This document shows positions 6,874 to 15,262 of a DNA stretch of 23,200 bases, one piece after another. The stretch lies in the NCBI GenBank assembly GCA_002411345.1, contig DHSL01000066.1, forward strand, positions 1 to 23,200. The letters are read 5' to 3'. Origin of the DNA: Bacteroidales bacterium UBA5287 (GTDB lineage: Bacteria > Bacteroidota > Bacteroidia > Bacteroidales > Dysgonomonadaceae). Within the stretch, counting starts at the first letter, position 1; each line of letters begins with the position of its first letter. A program made the translations under genes and the position numbers. The notes under the pieces were generated by a model that worked only from the letters and a program-made list of their open reading frames with translations, was not told the origin of the DNA and searched no databases.

Positions 6874-7860
6874 ATGATGAAAACTTTAAACTTTGTTTTA
6901 CTGGTTCTGATTTCACTGGTTAATTTTTCATGTGAAAAAAATGAAGTAGATGATGCAACTTCTCTAAAATGGACAATGTACACTACCAAAGATGGACTAG
7001 CAAATAATAATATACACGCTATTGCAATTGATGCTTCAGATGATATTTGGATAGGTACTGATTACGGAGTATCTAAATTTGATGGCGCAAATTGGACAAA
7101 TTATACTGCCTTCGGGGGCTCGCAAGTTCTGGCTATCACAATTGATAAAGAGGGAGTTAAATGGTTTGGAACAAATGGAGAAGGTATTGTTAGTTTAAAT
7201 GGAACAAACTGGAATTATTACAAAAATGATGAAGGTTTTTTAAATTGTAATGTAAGCAATATTATCACCTCGATAGCGATAGATCCAATAGGAAATAAAT
7301 GGTTTGGTACAATTAGTGGTGTGGCTAAATATGATGGAGTCAATTGGACGTCTTACAGTACGAACGATGGGTTAATAGACAATTTGGTTGCTTCGATTGA
7401 GATTGACAAACAGGGAAACAAGTGGTTTGGAACCAATGGAGGTGTTTCAAAATTTGCGGATAATAACTGGAGTAACTATAGTTATCACGCAGATAATACA
7501 AATGGAATCGCTGGTAATGGAGTAATGTCAATAGTTACAGATAAAAAGGGGAACATGTGGTTTGGAACTTGGGGAGGTTTATCTGAATTTGATGGCGTAA
7601 ACTGGACAAGACATGGCACGGAAACAGAATGGTTGGTAGCAAATTCTCCTATTCTTTCGGCAAATATGGACACTAAAGGAAACCTTTGGTTTGGTTCAAA
7701 TGGATGGGGTATCTCTGTTTTTGATGGAGTAAAATGGACTACTTATACAAAAGTTAATGGATTAGACATTGACCCTGTTCGTGCAATTGCGATAGATTCA
7801 AAAGGAAATAAATGGTTCGGAACTTCTACTGGCTTACTTAAATTGACAGATGATAATTAG
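6874..7860 (+). CDS. Lipoprotein with seven propeller repeats (two-component-regulator propeller type)
   Basis: The start at 6874 (or the next codon, 6877) places MMKTLNFVLLVLISLVNFSC at the N-terminus, a lipoprotein signal with Cys after LVNFS. The ATG at 6856 would add six unhelpful residues. The rest consists of about seven repeats of roughly 40 residues with the pattern AIDxxGNKWFGTxxGVxKFDGxNWTxY; the WFGT-like core occurs seven times (IWIGT, KWFGT three times, MWFGT, LWFGS, KWFGT), enough for a closed seven-bladed beta-propeller. Such repeats occur in sensor domains of hybrid two-component systems, but here no histidine kinase follows, so the protein is a free-standing, probably surface-anchored propeller. 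Its ligand is unknown. It follows site E by 50 bp and no palindrome follows it. Confidence 0.8.
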   Translation: MMKTLNFVLLVLISLVNFSCEKNEVDDATSLKWTMYTTKDGLANNNIHAIAIDASDDIWIGTDYGVSKFDGANWTNYTAFGGSQVLAITIDKEGVKWFGTNGEGIVSLNGTNWNYYKNDEGFLNCNVSNIITSIAIDPIGNKWFGTISGVAKYDGVNWTSYSTNDGLIDNLVASIEIDKQGNKWFGTNGGVSKFADNNWSNYSYHADNTNGIAGNGVMSIVTDKKGNMWFGTWGGLSEFDGVNWTRHGTETEWLVANSPILSANMDTKGNLWFGSNGWGISVFDGVKWTTYTKVNGLDIDPVRAIAIDSKGNKWFGTSTGLLKLTDDN

Positions 7861-7969
7861 TAAAATAAAAAAAGTGGTTGTGTAAATTAAACTGTGTCAG
7901 GTTTTATTTACAAAACTGAACGTAAAAAGTAATACGAAGTAACCAAGAATCATTTAAAAATAATAAACA

Positions 7970-8869
7970 ATGAGAAAAACAGTTATCCTCTTTATCCTTT
8001 TAGCTTCTTTTTTTGCGCTCAATGCACAATCAGTCGATGATGCCCGTAAGTTAAAAAATGCGCCAACTCCCAGTGCCGGTTACGGCAAAGACCTGGGAGA
8101 TTTTAAGAGCGGAACGTATACCATCACAAGTGCAGGACTTTCCCGACAATACACCATTGACATCCCCAAAGACTACGATAAAAACAAAACGTATCGTTTG
8201 ATTTTCGCCATGCACATGATGGGGGGGCATATGCAAACAATGGTTGATCAGAACTTTTATGGTCTTAAAACGTATGCCGAAAGAGATGGTGTTCCTGTTA
8301 TTTTTGTAGCACCCGAGGGATACACCGACCGCTCTCCCTGGCGTGGAAGAGATGACAAGGATCATATCTTCTTTGCCGATATGCTTAATTTGTTTAAGGA
8401 TAAATTGAGTATTGACACTTCTCGCGTATTTTGTTGCGGCTTTAGTTTTGGCGCAATGATTACATACGCGTTATCGTTAAATTTTCAGAAAGATCTTCGT
8501 GCTGTCGCTTGTTATGCTCCCGCCAACTGGAACATTTATCTTCCCGAGAACAAACACGAACCTCTTGCCTTCTATAGCACAACAGGTACGGAAGACGGAC
8601 TTTGCAAGTATGTTAACTCAGATGAACTCAAACAAGGTGGCAAGTATTGCGTGTTGACACACATCGAAGATAATGGATTAAAAGAATTGCCGGAAATACC
8701 GATAGCCACAACGCCAACTCATGTCACGACAGAGTTTAAAGGACTTCCAGAAGAATATCCGGTATTGTTTGGTTCCTTTGTGGGTGGTCATACCGATAAC
8801 GTAAAAGATCCCGGCTCTGATGTGAATTGGATAGCAAAAGAAACATGGGATTTCTTTATGCGCTTCTAG
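7970..8869 (+). CDS. Secreted CE1-like alpha/beta-hydrolase esterase
   Basis: This 299-residue protein has a signal peptide (residues 1-20, ending ALNAQS). The core is an alpha/beta hydrolase of the polyhydroxybutyrate depolymerase/feruloyl esterase type: an oxyanion-hole region at AMHMMGG, the nucleophile elbow GFSFG with Ser159, a probable acid Asp209 in TGTEDGL, and His274 in GGHTD near the C-terminus. These enzymes cleave ester-linked aromatic or acetyl groups from polysaccharides, or short polyesters; the substrate cannot be read from the sequence. It is separated from the propeller gene by 109 bp of AT-rich sequence without a clear promoter, and followed by a strong hairpin, so it is probably a single-gene unit. 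It lies outside the palindrome-bounded array. Confidence 0.85.
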   Translation: MRKTVILFILLASFFALNAQSVDDARKLKNAPTPSAGYGKDLGDFKSGTYTITSAGLSRQYTIDIPKDYDKNKTYRLIFAMHMMGGHMQTMVDQNFYGLKTYAERDGVPVIFVAPEGYTDRSPWRGRDDKDHIFFADMLNLFKDKLSIDTSRVFCCGFSFGAMITYALSLNFQKDLRAVACYAPANWNIYLPENKHEPLAFYSTTGTEDGLCKYVNSDELKQGGKYCVLTHIEDNGLKELPEIPIATTPTHVTTEFKGLPEEYPVLFGSFVGGHTDNVKDPGSDVNWIAKETWDFFMRF

Positions 8870-8939
8870 TATCACGTCACATTTGATCTGATTTGACTCG
8901 CTATAATTTGTAGTTGAACTAAAGGAACTGATTAAAAGA

Positions 8940-8977
8940 AAAGCCCTCCTGCAATCCTTGGTTTGCAGGAGGGCTTT
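8940..8977. terminator. Strong GC-rich hairpin, probably a bidirectional terminator
   Basis: A perfect 15 bp stem, AAAGCCCTCCTGCAA (8940-8954) with TTGCAGGAGGGCTTT (8963-8977), closes an eight-base loop. The U tract is short on the plus strand (TTT) and better on the minus strand (CTTTTCTTTT). It closes the esterase gene and insulates the sigma-factor promoter. The remaining gap from 8870 to 9170 shows nothing else apart from the promoter listed separately. Confidence 0.8.
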
Positions 8978-9117
8978 GTACAAATTGCATTTGTGCACAG
9001 TAGCGGTATGTTACAATTTCCAATAACGACAACACACATTGCTTGAATGAATCTCACATAAAGATTATTTCCAGTATAGAAGATTTTAGTCATGAAATGT
9101 CACAATAAACAAGATAC

Positions 9118-9149
9118 TTTATCCTTTACATAACATTTTTGTATCTTTG
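9118..9149 (+). promoter_or_regulatory. Bacteroidota housekeeping promoter for the ECF sigma gene
   Basis: TATCTTTG at 9142-9149 is an exact match to the TAnnTTTG -7 element of Bacteroidota sigma-ABfr promoters. A TTTA at 9118-9121 stands 20 bases upstream as an imperfect -33 element (consensus TTTG). Transcription would begin near 9155, about 15 bases before the ATG at 9171. This suggests basal expression of the sigma factor from a housekeeping promoter. Confidence 0.6.
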
Positions 9150-9170
9150 TGACCGTTCAATTCAATTTCA

Positions 9171-9704
9171 ATGTATCATATTTATATTTCAGATAAATAT
9201 TACTCTTTTGAAAATATTTTTAAAGAGTATTATACTTCTCAGCTTTTCTTTGCAATGAAGTTGCTGAATAGTAAACCTGATGCTGAGGACATTGTGCAAG
9301 ATGTTTTTTTAAGTATTTGGAAGGGTAAGCCTGTTTTTAAGAATGAAATAGCATTTAAATCATTCCTATACCTTTGTACCAGAAACAAGTGTATTGATTT
9401 TCTTCGAAAAAATAAAACAATTTACGAGGAAATTGAAATAGCAGGTGAAATACCCAATGAAATAGATTATTTAATAAAAGAAGAGGCATTCAGGATTTTG
9501 GATCAGGCAATTGCAACATTATCTCCACAAGCTCAAAAAGTCCTAAATCTTTCCATGAGGGGCCTTTCAGTAACCGAAGTCGCTAATGAGCTCAGAATTT
9601 CAGTGAATACCGTAAAGACTACTAAGCAAAGAGCTTACAAAATACTAAGAGATAACTTTGGAAATTCATTTGTAGTTATAATGCTGTCCTACATATCATT
9701 TTAA
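9171..9704 (+). CDS. ECF RNA polymerase sigma factor (FecI-like)
   Basis: This 177-residue protein has the two-domain ECF sigma layout. Region 2 (about 12-80) has the DAEDIVQDVFLSIW core and FKSFLYLCTRNKCIDFLRK, for -10 recognition and core binding. Region 4 (about 117-162) has LSPQAQKVLNLSMRGLSVTE and a helix-turn-helix around 131-150 for the -35 element. It most likely binds RNA polymerase to transcribe the downstream operon once its partner anti-sigma factor, the next gene, releases it. This is the sigma branch paired with FecR in TonB-dependent signalling of Bacteroidota. The length is normal and the ATG follows a good promoter. Confidence 0.92.
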   Translation: MYHIYISDKYYSFENIFKEYYTSQLFFAMKLLNSKPDAEDIVQDVFLSIWKGKPVFKNEIAFKSFLYLCTRNKCIDFLRKNKTIYEEIEIAGEIPNEIDYLIKEEAFRILDQAIATLSPQAQKVLNLSMRGLSVTEVANELRISVNTVKTTKQRAYKILRDNFGNSFVVIMLSYISF

Positions 9705-9727
9705 ACTTACCCAACACGTAACTCGCG

Positions 9728-9757
9728 CACACATCGAAAACATTTTTTTGATGTGTG
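9728..9757. promoter_or_regulatory. Inverted repeat between sigma and anti-sigma genes
   Basis: CACACATC (9728-9735) pairs with GATGTGTG (9750-9757), and one further wobble pair plus a C/G pair extends the stem outward. The loop has an A run facing a T run that can pair further. It lies in the 106 bp gap between the sigma and FecR genes. It could be an attenuator, a partial terminator or a binding site. A possible ECF-type promoter (GTCACCC at 9769-9775 and CGTTTTA at 9791-9797) follows, but it would leave a leader of only a few bases. Confidence 0.4.
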
Positions 9758-9810
9758 TGATGTTTATTGTCACCCTTTTTAAAATTTACACGTTTTAATC
9801 AAATAGAATT

Positions 9811-10983
9811 ATGACTCCGATAAACGAAAAATATAGACAAGCAATTGAAGAAGCAGAAAGGATAAGCAAGTCAATACTTGACGAGTCTGACACAACAGGC
9901 ATTTCTGAAGATGATTCCATCATTAAAGAATATGCTGAACATGCTTCTAAACTAAATGAAGTTAATTTAAATACAGCGTGGATAAAACTGAAGTTCCGCT
10001 ATTACAGCAGATACATCTATGCGGCAGCATCGGTGGCAGCTGTACTGATTATTACTTCCCTTTTAATTTTTATACCCAAAAACAATAACGATCGTTACGA
10101 CACTTTAGCGCTTCAAAAAGAGATAAAACCGGCTACCGGTGTTGTGAGCCTTAGGCTTGCAAGTGGGAAGCTGGTTTCAATAGACTCTTTGTCTTCCGAC
10201 AGTGCAAGTCTACTGGGTGTGGACATAGATAATAATAAACAGGAAATTTCGTACACCAAAGAATCTGGTAGCTCAAAGAAGACTTCAATAGATTTTATAA
10301 AACCTTCAAAAAAAGAGTTGGTTGAATATAACGAATTAATTATACCGAAGGGGCGTTCGTACTCTTTAGTCTTAAGTGATGGCACACGGGTATGGTTAAA
10401 TGCAGAAAGCTCGATACATTATCCGGTAAGCTTCAGCAAAGGAGAGCGAAGAGTGAAGATTTCAGGGGAGGCTTTTTTTGATGTCGTGCTTGATGCAAAT
10501 AGAGTTTTTATTGCAGAAACAGAAAATTACAACATCAAAGTGCTTGGGACTAAATTTAACATCTCTTCTTATCAGGACGAAGATATTGCAGCAACAACGC
10601 TGGTTTCAGGGTCAATATCAATCTTCACAGACAACAATTCAAATAAAGTGGAGCCCGCTGTAGTTTCACCGGGTGAGCAGTTTCGCTACAATAAAAGTGA
10701 TGAAACTATAGAAATTACAAAAGTTGATACCGAATTATACACCTCTTGGGTAAATAATAATCTGAGATTAAACCAGATGCCCTTAAAGGATATATTCAAA
10801 ATTCTTAGCAGGCGTTATGATATTGATGTTGTGTTCTGCGATGAGCGAGCTAAGCATGAAAAATTCAGTGGTCTGATCCCTCTTAACGATAACCTCAATA
10901 CTATTTTAGACCAACTGTCTAAAGTTTCTAAAGTTGAATTTAAAGTAGAAAATAGAATTATTGAAATCGGATATAAAGATTAA
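9811..10983 (+). CDS. FecR-family anti-sigma factor
   Basis: This 390-residue inner-membrane protein has a cytoplasmic N-terminal part that should bind the sigma factor, one transmembrane helix (about residues 68-88, YAAASVAAVLIITSLLIFI), and a periplasmic remainder. The FecR domain (about 170-270) shows IPKGRSYSLVLSDGTRVWLN and GEAFFDV, both typical. The C-terminal part (about 310-388, LRLNQMPLKDIFKILSRRYD onward) is the DUF4974/STN-like domain found in Bacteroidota FecR proteins. It should receive the signal from the STN domain of the receptor encoded 28 bp downstream and release the sigma factor. The length is normal for the family. Confidence 0.93.
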   Translation: MTPINEKYRQAIEEAERISKSILDESDTTGISEDDSIIKEYAEHASKLNEVNLNTAWIKLKFRYYSRYIYAAASVAAVLIITSLLIFIPKNNNDRYDTLALQKEIKPATGVVSLRLASGKLVSIDSLSSDSASLLGVDIDNNKQEISYTKESGSSKKTSIDFIKPSKKELVEYNELIIPKGRSYSLVLSDGTRVWLNAESSIHYPVSFSKGERRVKISGEAFFDVVLDANRVFIAETENYNIKVLGTKFNISSYQDEDIAATTLVSGSISIFTDNNSNKVEPAVVSPGEQFRYNKSDETIEITKVDTELYTSWVNNNLRLNQMPLKDIFKILSRRYDIDVVFCDERAKHEKFSGLIPLNDNLNTILDQLSKVSKVEFKVENRIIEIGYKD

Positions 10984-11011
10984 GTATTACAAATAATTAT
11001 ACACGTATTTT

Positions 11012-14000
11012 ATGAGAAAGAGAGTACCATCTCAATTACTTTTGGTTTTTTTATTTTTATTGGCTTTTTCGAATAATGTAAAGGCCCAGGATCATAAGAT
11101 AAAAAGCTTTAAAGTAGAAAACGCAACACTGGAAGAGTGTCTTAAACAAATCAATAAGTTGACCGGGATTGGTTATCTTACGACAGGAGACGGATTTAGC
11201 AATATCAAAAGCATCACCTATTCTGCTACCAATACAGATGTTGATACAGTACTAAAAGCAATATTGAGTAAGTCTGGTTATACTTATGAGATTAACGACA
11301 ATGTCATTTTAATCATTAAAGAAAAAAAACCTGCAGTTGATAAACCTCAAAAAGATCAAAAATGGTCACTGAAGGTGAAAATTTCGGATGAGGCAGACAA
11401 ACAACCGGTTGTTGCTGCTTTAGTACTCATCAAAGACTATGGTGTATATGGAATGGCAAATTCTGACGGAGTTGCTGTCCTGAATAACCTTCCATCCGGG
11501 ACAGCTGTTGTTGAAGTTCAGATGATGGGGTATGAGAACTATTCATCAGAGGTTAATATTGATAGCGATAAAGAATTGGTTGTAATCCTACGGGAAACTT
11601 CGCTGGAACTAGACGAAGTAACTGTAGTCGCAAGAGCTAGCGCCGCAGGAAGCTCTACTAGCTCCACAATTGGAAGGCAAGCAATGGACCATCTCCAGGC
11701 AACCAGCTTAAAGGATATTATGCAGCTAATCCCGGGACAGTTGATGTCGGGAGTAAGCGATCTTACCTCTCCCGAAAAATTAACCATTAGAACCTTGAAT
11801 ACAAGCAGCGCAAACAACTCATTTGGAACATCTATTTTAGTAGATGGAATTCCCATCTCAGATAATACTTCCCTTGGCGATAAAACAGGTGTTTCAACTA
11901 CGGCCGGAACCGGAATAGACCTTAGGCAAATTGGAGCAGATAACATTGAGTCGGTAGAAGTTATACGAGGAATTCCAAGCGCTGAATATGGGGACCTGGC
12001 ATCGGGCGCTGTTATTGTTAACACAAAAGCCGGATATACCCCCTATGAGATAAGAACCAAAGTGAATCCTATAACATTCAACACCTCATTGGGCAAAGGA
12101 TGGAACTTTGGTAAAAAGCGTGGAAGTATGAATGCAAATATTGATTACGCTCAGGCTTGGGGTGACCCTAGAAAGAAAAGCGAATCATTTGATAGAATTT
12201 CGGGAGGATTAACTTATAGTAGAACAGTTAAAAATATTTGGTACACAAATACGAAACTCTCTTTCAGTAATCTTCTCGACTTTAGAGGTGACGATCCCGA
12301 CGTATTGATAGAGGGATCCGAGACAACTCAAAAATCCAATTCCCTTAGAGTTAGCCATAATGGCAAAATAAGCGTAAACGCAAAGCTTATGCGAACGTTA
12401 TCTTATTCACTTGGGTATAGCCAGACGAAAAATGAATCGAGAAACACCACAATCGTTGCTGCCGGAGGTGGCATGCCGGTCATTACTTCTATGACAAACG
12501 GATATTCTGCTGTACCATATATAACTAATTCATACAGAGCTTCCGGAGGAACAGAGGGAAGACCAAAAAACTTTTATTCTAAATTATCCAACACCTTTTT
12601 TATAAATCTCAAAGAAATAAAACTTCATCAGCGGTTTAATATGGGTGTGGAGTATCGATATGAAGAGAATAAGGCAAGAGGATTTTATAACGACGATCCA
12701 TATATGCCTCTCAGGCCCAATAGCGATGGAAGACCGCGCCCATATTATGATATTCCATCTTTAAATCAAGTATCGGGCTATTTTGAAGATAACATAAACT
12801 GGACGTTTGCAGATGATAAATCACTTAAGATTCAGACAGGTTTACGTTTCGACATGCTTCAACCGGGGCTTGAAGAGCAAGTATCTTCCTTGTCACCAAG
12901 GCTTAACGCTTCTTTGAAGATGACCGACTGGCTTGAACTTAGAGGAGGATGGGGCAAAAACTCCAAGACTCCGGGACTAACACATCTCTATCCTGAAGCA
13001 AAGTATATGGACAGAGAAACAGCAAAGTATCTTCCAAACGAGGTTCAGAATCAGCTTGTAATGTATCAAACATATATTACAAAGGTTGAGCGGAACAATA
13101 TGCTCAAAAATGCCACTAATACTAAGTCTGAGATTGGTGCAGATATTACGTTGCCCAACGAAATGAGTTTTTCTGTTGTTGCCTACATCGATTACATGAA
13201 AAATGGATTTGGAAACTATACAGATTACCAGGTTTATAACTCCAATTATTACGCTGCCAATAATGGCTTAATTATCCTACCCGGGCAGCAACCAATAGTA
13301 GACTGGAAAAATCCGGCAAGGGTAGATACCGTTTTTACTCCTAAAGGCAGGATAGGTAACACTCAGGCAAGTTTAGACAGAGGTATTGAGTTTGACTTTT
13401 ACTTTGGACAGATTAAATCAATAAGAACATCAATATACTTAAGCGGTGCTTATATGGAAACCAAGAGTTGGCAAAATGGGCCAAATTATTCCAGCCCTGT
13501 AGGCATTTTACCATCGTCTGTTTATGGTCAGGGCGGTACAAATACCCCACCCTTTAAATTAGAGTATCCCACGGGACTTCAAAAAAGCATTCAAAGACGT
13601 TTTAGTACAGTCTTAAGAGGTGTTTGCAATATCCCCCAGTTGAAAATGGTAGCATCTATGAATGGCCAGGTTATATGGTATACATACAGCAAAACTACCA
13701 ATCAGTATCAAAAGCCAATAGGCTGGTTAGATACAGATTTATCATATCATGAAATTACGGATCAAATGTTTAACGATCCAAATTACGAAATTAAAGGCAT
13801 CCTTCTGGCAGATCAGATAAAAAACCCTAAGGATACAGAAGCTACAATATTAAAACCCTTATGGTTAATTAATGCAAGGCTGACAAAAGAGATTTCCAAA
13901 TCACTTGGATTTTCATTTTTCGTAAACAACTTATTCTATTATACACCATACCAGTCAAGCAACGTTTCCGGAACATTAGTAGAAAGAAATTCGGGAACCT

Positions 14001-14035
14001 TTTCATTCGGTATGGAACTATTTATTAAAATATAA
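11012..14035 (+). CDS. TonB-dependent outer-membrane receptor with STN signalling domain
   Basis: This 1007-residue protein has a signal peptide (about 1-25, ending NNVKAQ). Next comes an STN domain (about 28-105, FKVENATLEECLKQINKLTG), the part that contacts FecR proteins; then a carboxypeptidase-regulatory-like Ig domain (about 118-205) and a plug (about 210-340, DEVTVVA, ILVDGIPI, VIRGIPSAEYGDLASGAVIV). The remainder is a 22-strand beta-barrel ending in SFGMELFIKI. It imports an unknown ligand through the outer membrane using TonB energy and reports its presence to the adjacent FecR and sigma factor. No SusD-type lipoprotein follows, unlike glycan PULs; a DUF4876-type lipoprotein follows after 9 bp instead. 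The barrel is smaller and the motif set less SusC-like than in classical SusC proteins. Confidence 0.93.
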   Translation: MRKRVPSQLLLVFLFLLAFSNNVKAQDHKIKSFKVENATLEECLKQINKLTGIGYLTTGDGFSNIKSITYSATNTDVDTVLKAILSKSGYTYEINDNVILIIKEKKPAVDKPQKDQKWSLKVKISDEADKQPVVAALVLIKDYGVYGMANSDGVAVLNNLPSGTAVVEVQMMGYENYSSEVNIDSDKELVVILRETSLELDEVTVVARASAAGSSTSSTIGRQAMDHLQATSLKDIMQLIPGQLMSGVSDLTSPEKLTIRTLNTSSANNSFGTSILVDGIPISDNTSLGDKTGVSTTAGTGIDLRQIGADNIESVEVIRGIPSAEYGDLASGAVIVNTKAGYTPYEIRTKVNPITFNTSLGKGWNFGKKRGSMNANIDYAQAWGDPRKKSESFDRISGGLTYSRTVKNIWYTNTKLSFSNLLDFRGDDPDVLIEGSETTQKSNSLRVSHNGKISVNAKLMRTLSYSLGYSQTKNESRNTTIVAAGGGMPVITSMTNGYSAVPYITNSYRASGGTEGRPKNFYSKLSNTFFINLKEIKLHQRFNMGVEYRYEENKARGFYNDDPYMPLRPNSDGRPRPYYDIPSLNQVSGYFEDNINWTFADDKSLKIQTGLRFDMLQPGLEEQVSSLSPRLNASLKMTDWLELRGGWGKNSKTPGLTHLYPEAKYMDRETAKYLPNEVQNQLVMYQTYITKVERNNMLKNATNTKSEIGADITLPNEMSFSVVAYIDYMKNGFGNYTDYQVYNSNYYAANNGLIILPGQQPIVDWKNPARVDTVFTPKGRIGNTQASLDRGIEFDFYFGQIKSIRTSIYLSGAYMETKSWQNGPNYSSPVGILPSSVYGQGGTNTPPFKLEYPTGLQKSIQRRFSTVLRGVCNIPQLKMVASMNGQVIWYTYSKTTNQYQKPIGWLDTDLSYHEITDQMFNDPNYEIKGILLADQIKNPKDTEATILKPLWLINARLTKEISKSLGFSFFVNNLFYYTPYQSSNVSGTLVERNSGTFSFGMELFIKI

Positions 14036-14044
14036 TTATAACTC

Positions 14045-15259
14045 ATGAAGACAATTATTATCGCAATAATAGCATGTGTGTCATTATTTTCATGCTCCAG
14101 AGAAGAGCCTGTTCAGGTAAAAGATATGATTGTTGAATTCAAACTTCCTGACAATTTTACCCTGGGGGTTAAATATTCAAACAAGGAGGTGGTTTTTACA
14201 AGTCCATATAACATCTACAAGTTTACAACAGATGAGAACGGAGTAATTAGAATACCCGAAATTATTCCTGATGAATACACGATCAATACAACGTGGGAAA
14301 TGAGTGGAGCTCAATACAACGAGTTAATTAACGACAATCAGATTGTTGAGGATAAGGCTAAGGTATTATTGAAAGCCACCCAGGCCAACTATCCAGTGTT
14401 TTCAAACAAAAGCATCAAGATCGATCTTGAAAAGATAATTATGAGGAGTCTCCTTATTTCGAAGGTTTACTTTTCTGGAACGAAAGACGACTCCAATAGA
14501 AATTACAGAACAGATTCATTTGTCGAAATTTTCAATAATTCAGACGAAGTGGTCTATCTGGATGGCAAGTATCTAGCTCTAACGGAGTCTATGTCTCCTG
14601 CAGCATACCTTGCAAAGGATAATCCCGATTATATTTATACACGTCAGATTTGTCGTTTTCCGGGTGAGGGAAATGAATACCCTTTGGAACCGGGAAAAAG
14701 TATAGTTATTGCTACCCGGAGTGCGCGCGACCATACGACAAGTGCCTCCAACTCTGTGGATCTCTCTGATGCTGAGTTTGAAGTGAAGGAGATTGATGGT
14801 ACGGGTAATCCGGAGATAAAAGCATTACCGGTTATTTCCAGTTCCGCTCCCATCAAATATCTGAATCTCTTATCAAACGGGTCTAACGCAGTTTTTATTT
14901 TCGAGACTGAAGAGAACATTCTCGATTGGCCGGAATTTTTTGCTCCCGGTAAAACATCTGGCGAACGTTTCAGAAGAGTTCCTGTAAATACAGTTTTAGA
15001 TGGCGTTGAATCTTTGATGAATAATGCATCAACAGGACCGGATGTTAACTTAAAGAGATTTCCCAATATAATTGATGCTGGATTTGGCTATATAAACTCG
15101 ATAAGTGGATATACAAACGAAGTGCTTGAAAGAAAAGTAAGCGGAATGGATGGGGACAGATTAGTTTTACAAGATACGAATAATAGTACGGACGACTTTG
15201 TCACAACTACTGGATCTACCCCTAAAAAATACGATCACCTACAACTTCTTAACAAATAA
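14045..15259 (+). CDS. DUF4876-type lipoprotein
   Basis: This 404-residue protein has a lipoprotein signal (MKTIIIAIIACVSLFSCSRE, Cys after SLFS). The first 130 residues resemble an Ig/transthyretin-like domain (GVIRIPEIIPDEYTINTTWE). The rest begins with SKVYFSGTKDD and FVEIFNNSDEVVYLDG, a lamin-tail-like pattern, and matches my recollection of the DUF4876 family, which is usually encoded next to TonB-dependent receptors in Bacteroidota. It may be the surface partner of the receptor in place of SusD. Gaps of 9 and 3 bp place it in the receptor operon. The family assignment is from memory of sequence style and context, not a search. Confidence 0.7.
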   Translation: MKTIIIAIIACVSLFSCSREEPVQVKDMIVEFKLPDNFTLGVKYSNKEVVFTSPYNIYKFTTDENGVIRIPEIIPDEYTINTTWEMSGAQYNELINDNQIVEDKAKVLLKATQANYPVFSNKSIKIDLEKIIMRSLLISKVYFSGTKDDSNRNYRTDSFVEIFNNSDEVVYLDGKYLALTESMSPAAYLAKDNPDYIYTRQICRFPGEGNEYPLEPGKSIVIATRSARDHTTSASNSVDLSDAEFEVKEIDGTGNPEIKALPVISSSAPIKYLNLLSNGSNAVFIFETEENILDWPEFFAPGKTSGERFRRVPVNTVLDGVESLMNNASTGPDVNLKRFPNIIDAGFGYINSISGYTNEVLERKVSGMDGDRLVLQDTNNSTDDFVTTTGSTPKKYDHLQLLNK

Positions 15260-15262
15260 TTT

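Noticed and set aside
11539..12024. 161-residue reverse frame inside the receptor gene
   Set aside because: It lies wholly inside a strongly supported gene and reads as an antisense shadow, without domain features.
1310..14035. Reading the window as a polysaccharide utilisation locus (GH2 enzyme, esterase, SusC-like receptor)
   Set aside because: The hydrolase lies in the cassette region, the esterase is a separate unit closed by a terminator, and the receptor operon has no SusD but has two peptidases.
14644..15066. 140-residue reverse frame inside the DUF4876-type gene
   Set aside because: Same reason: antisense shadow of a supported gene, no motif and no start context.
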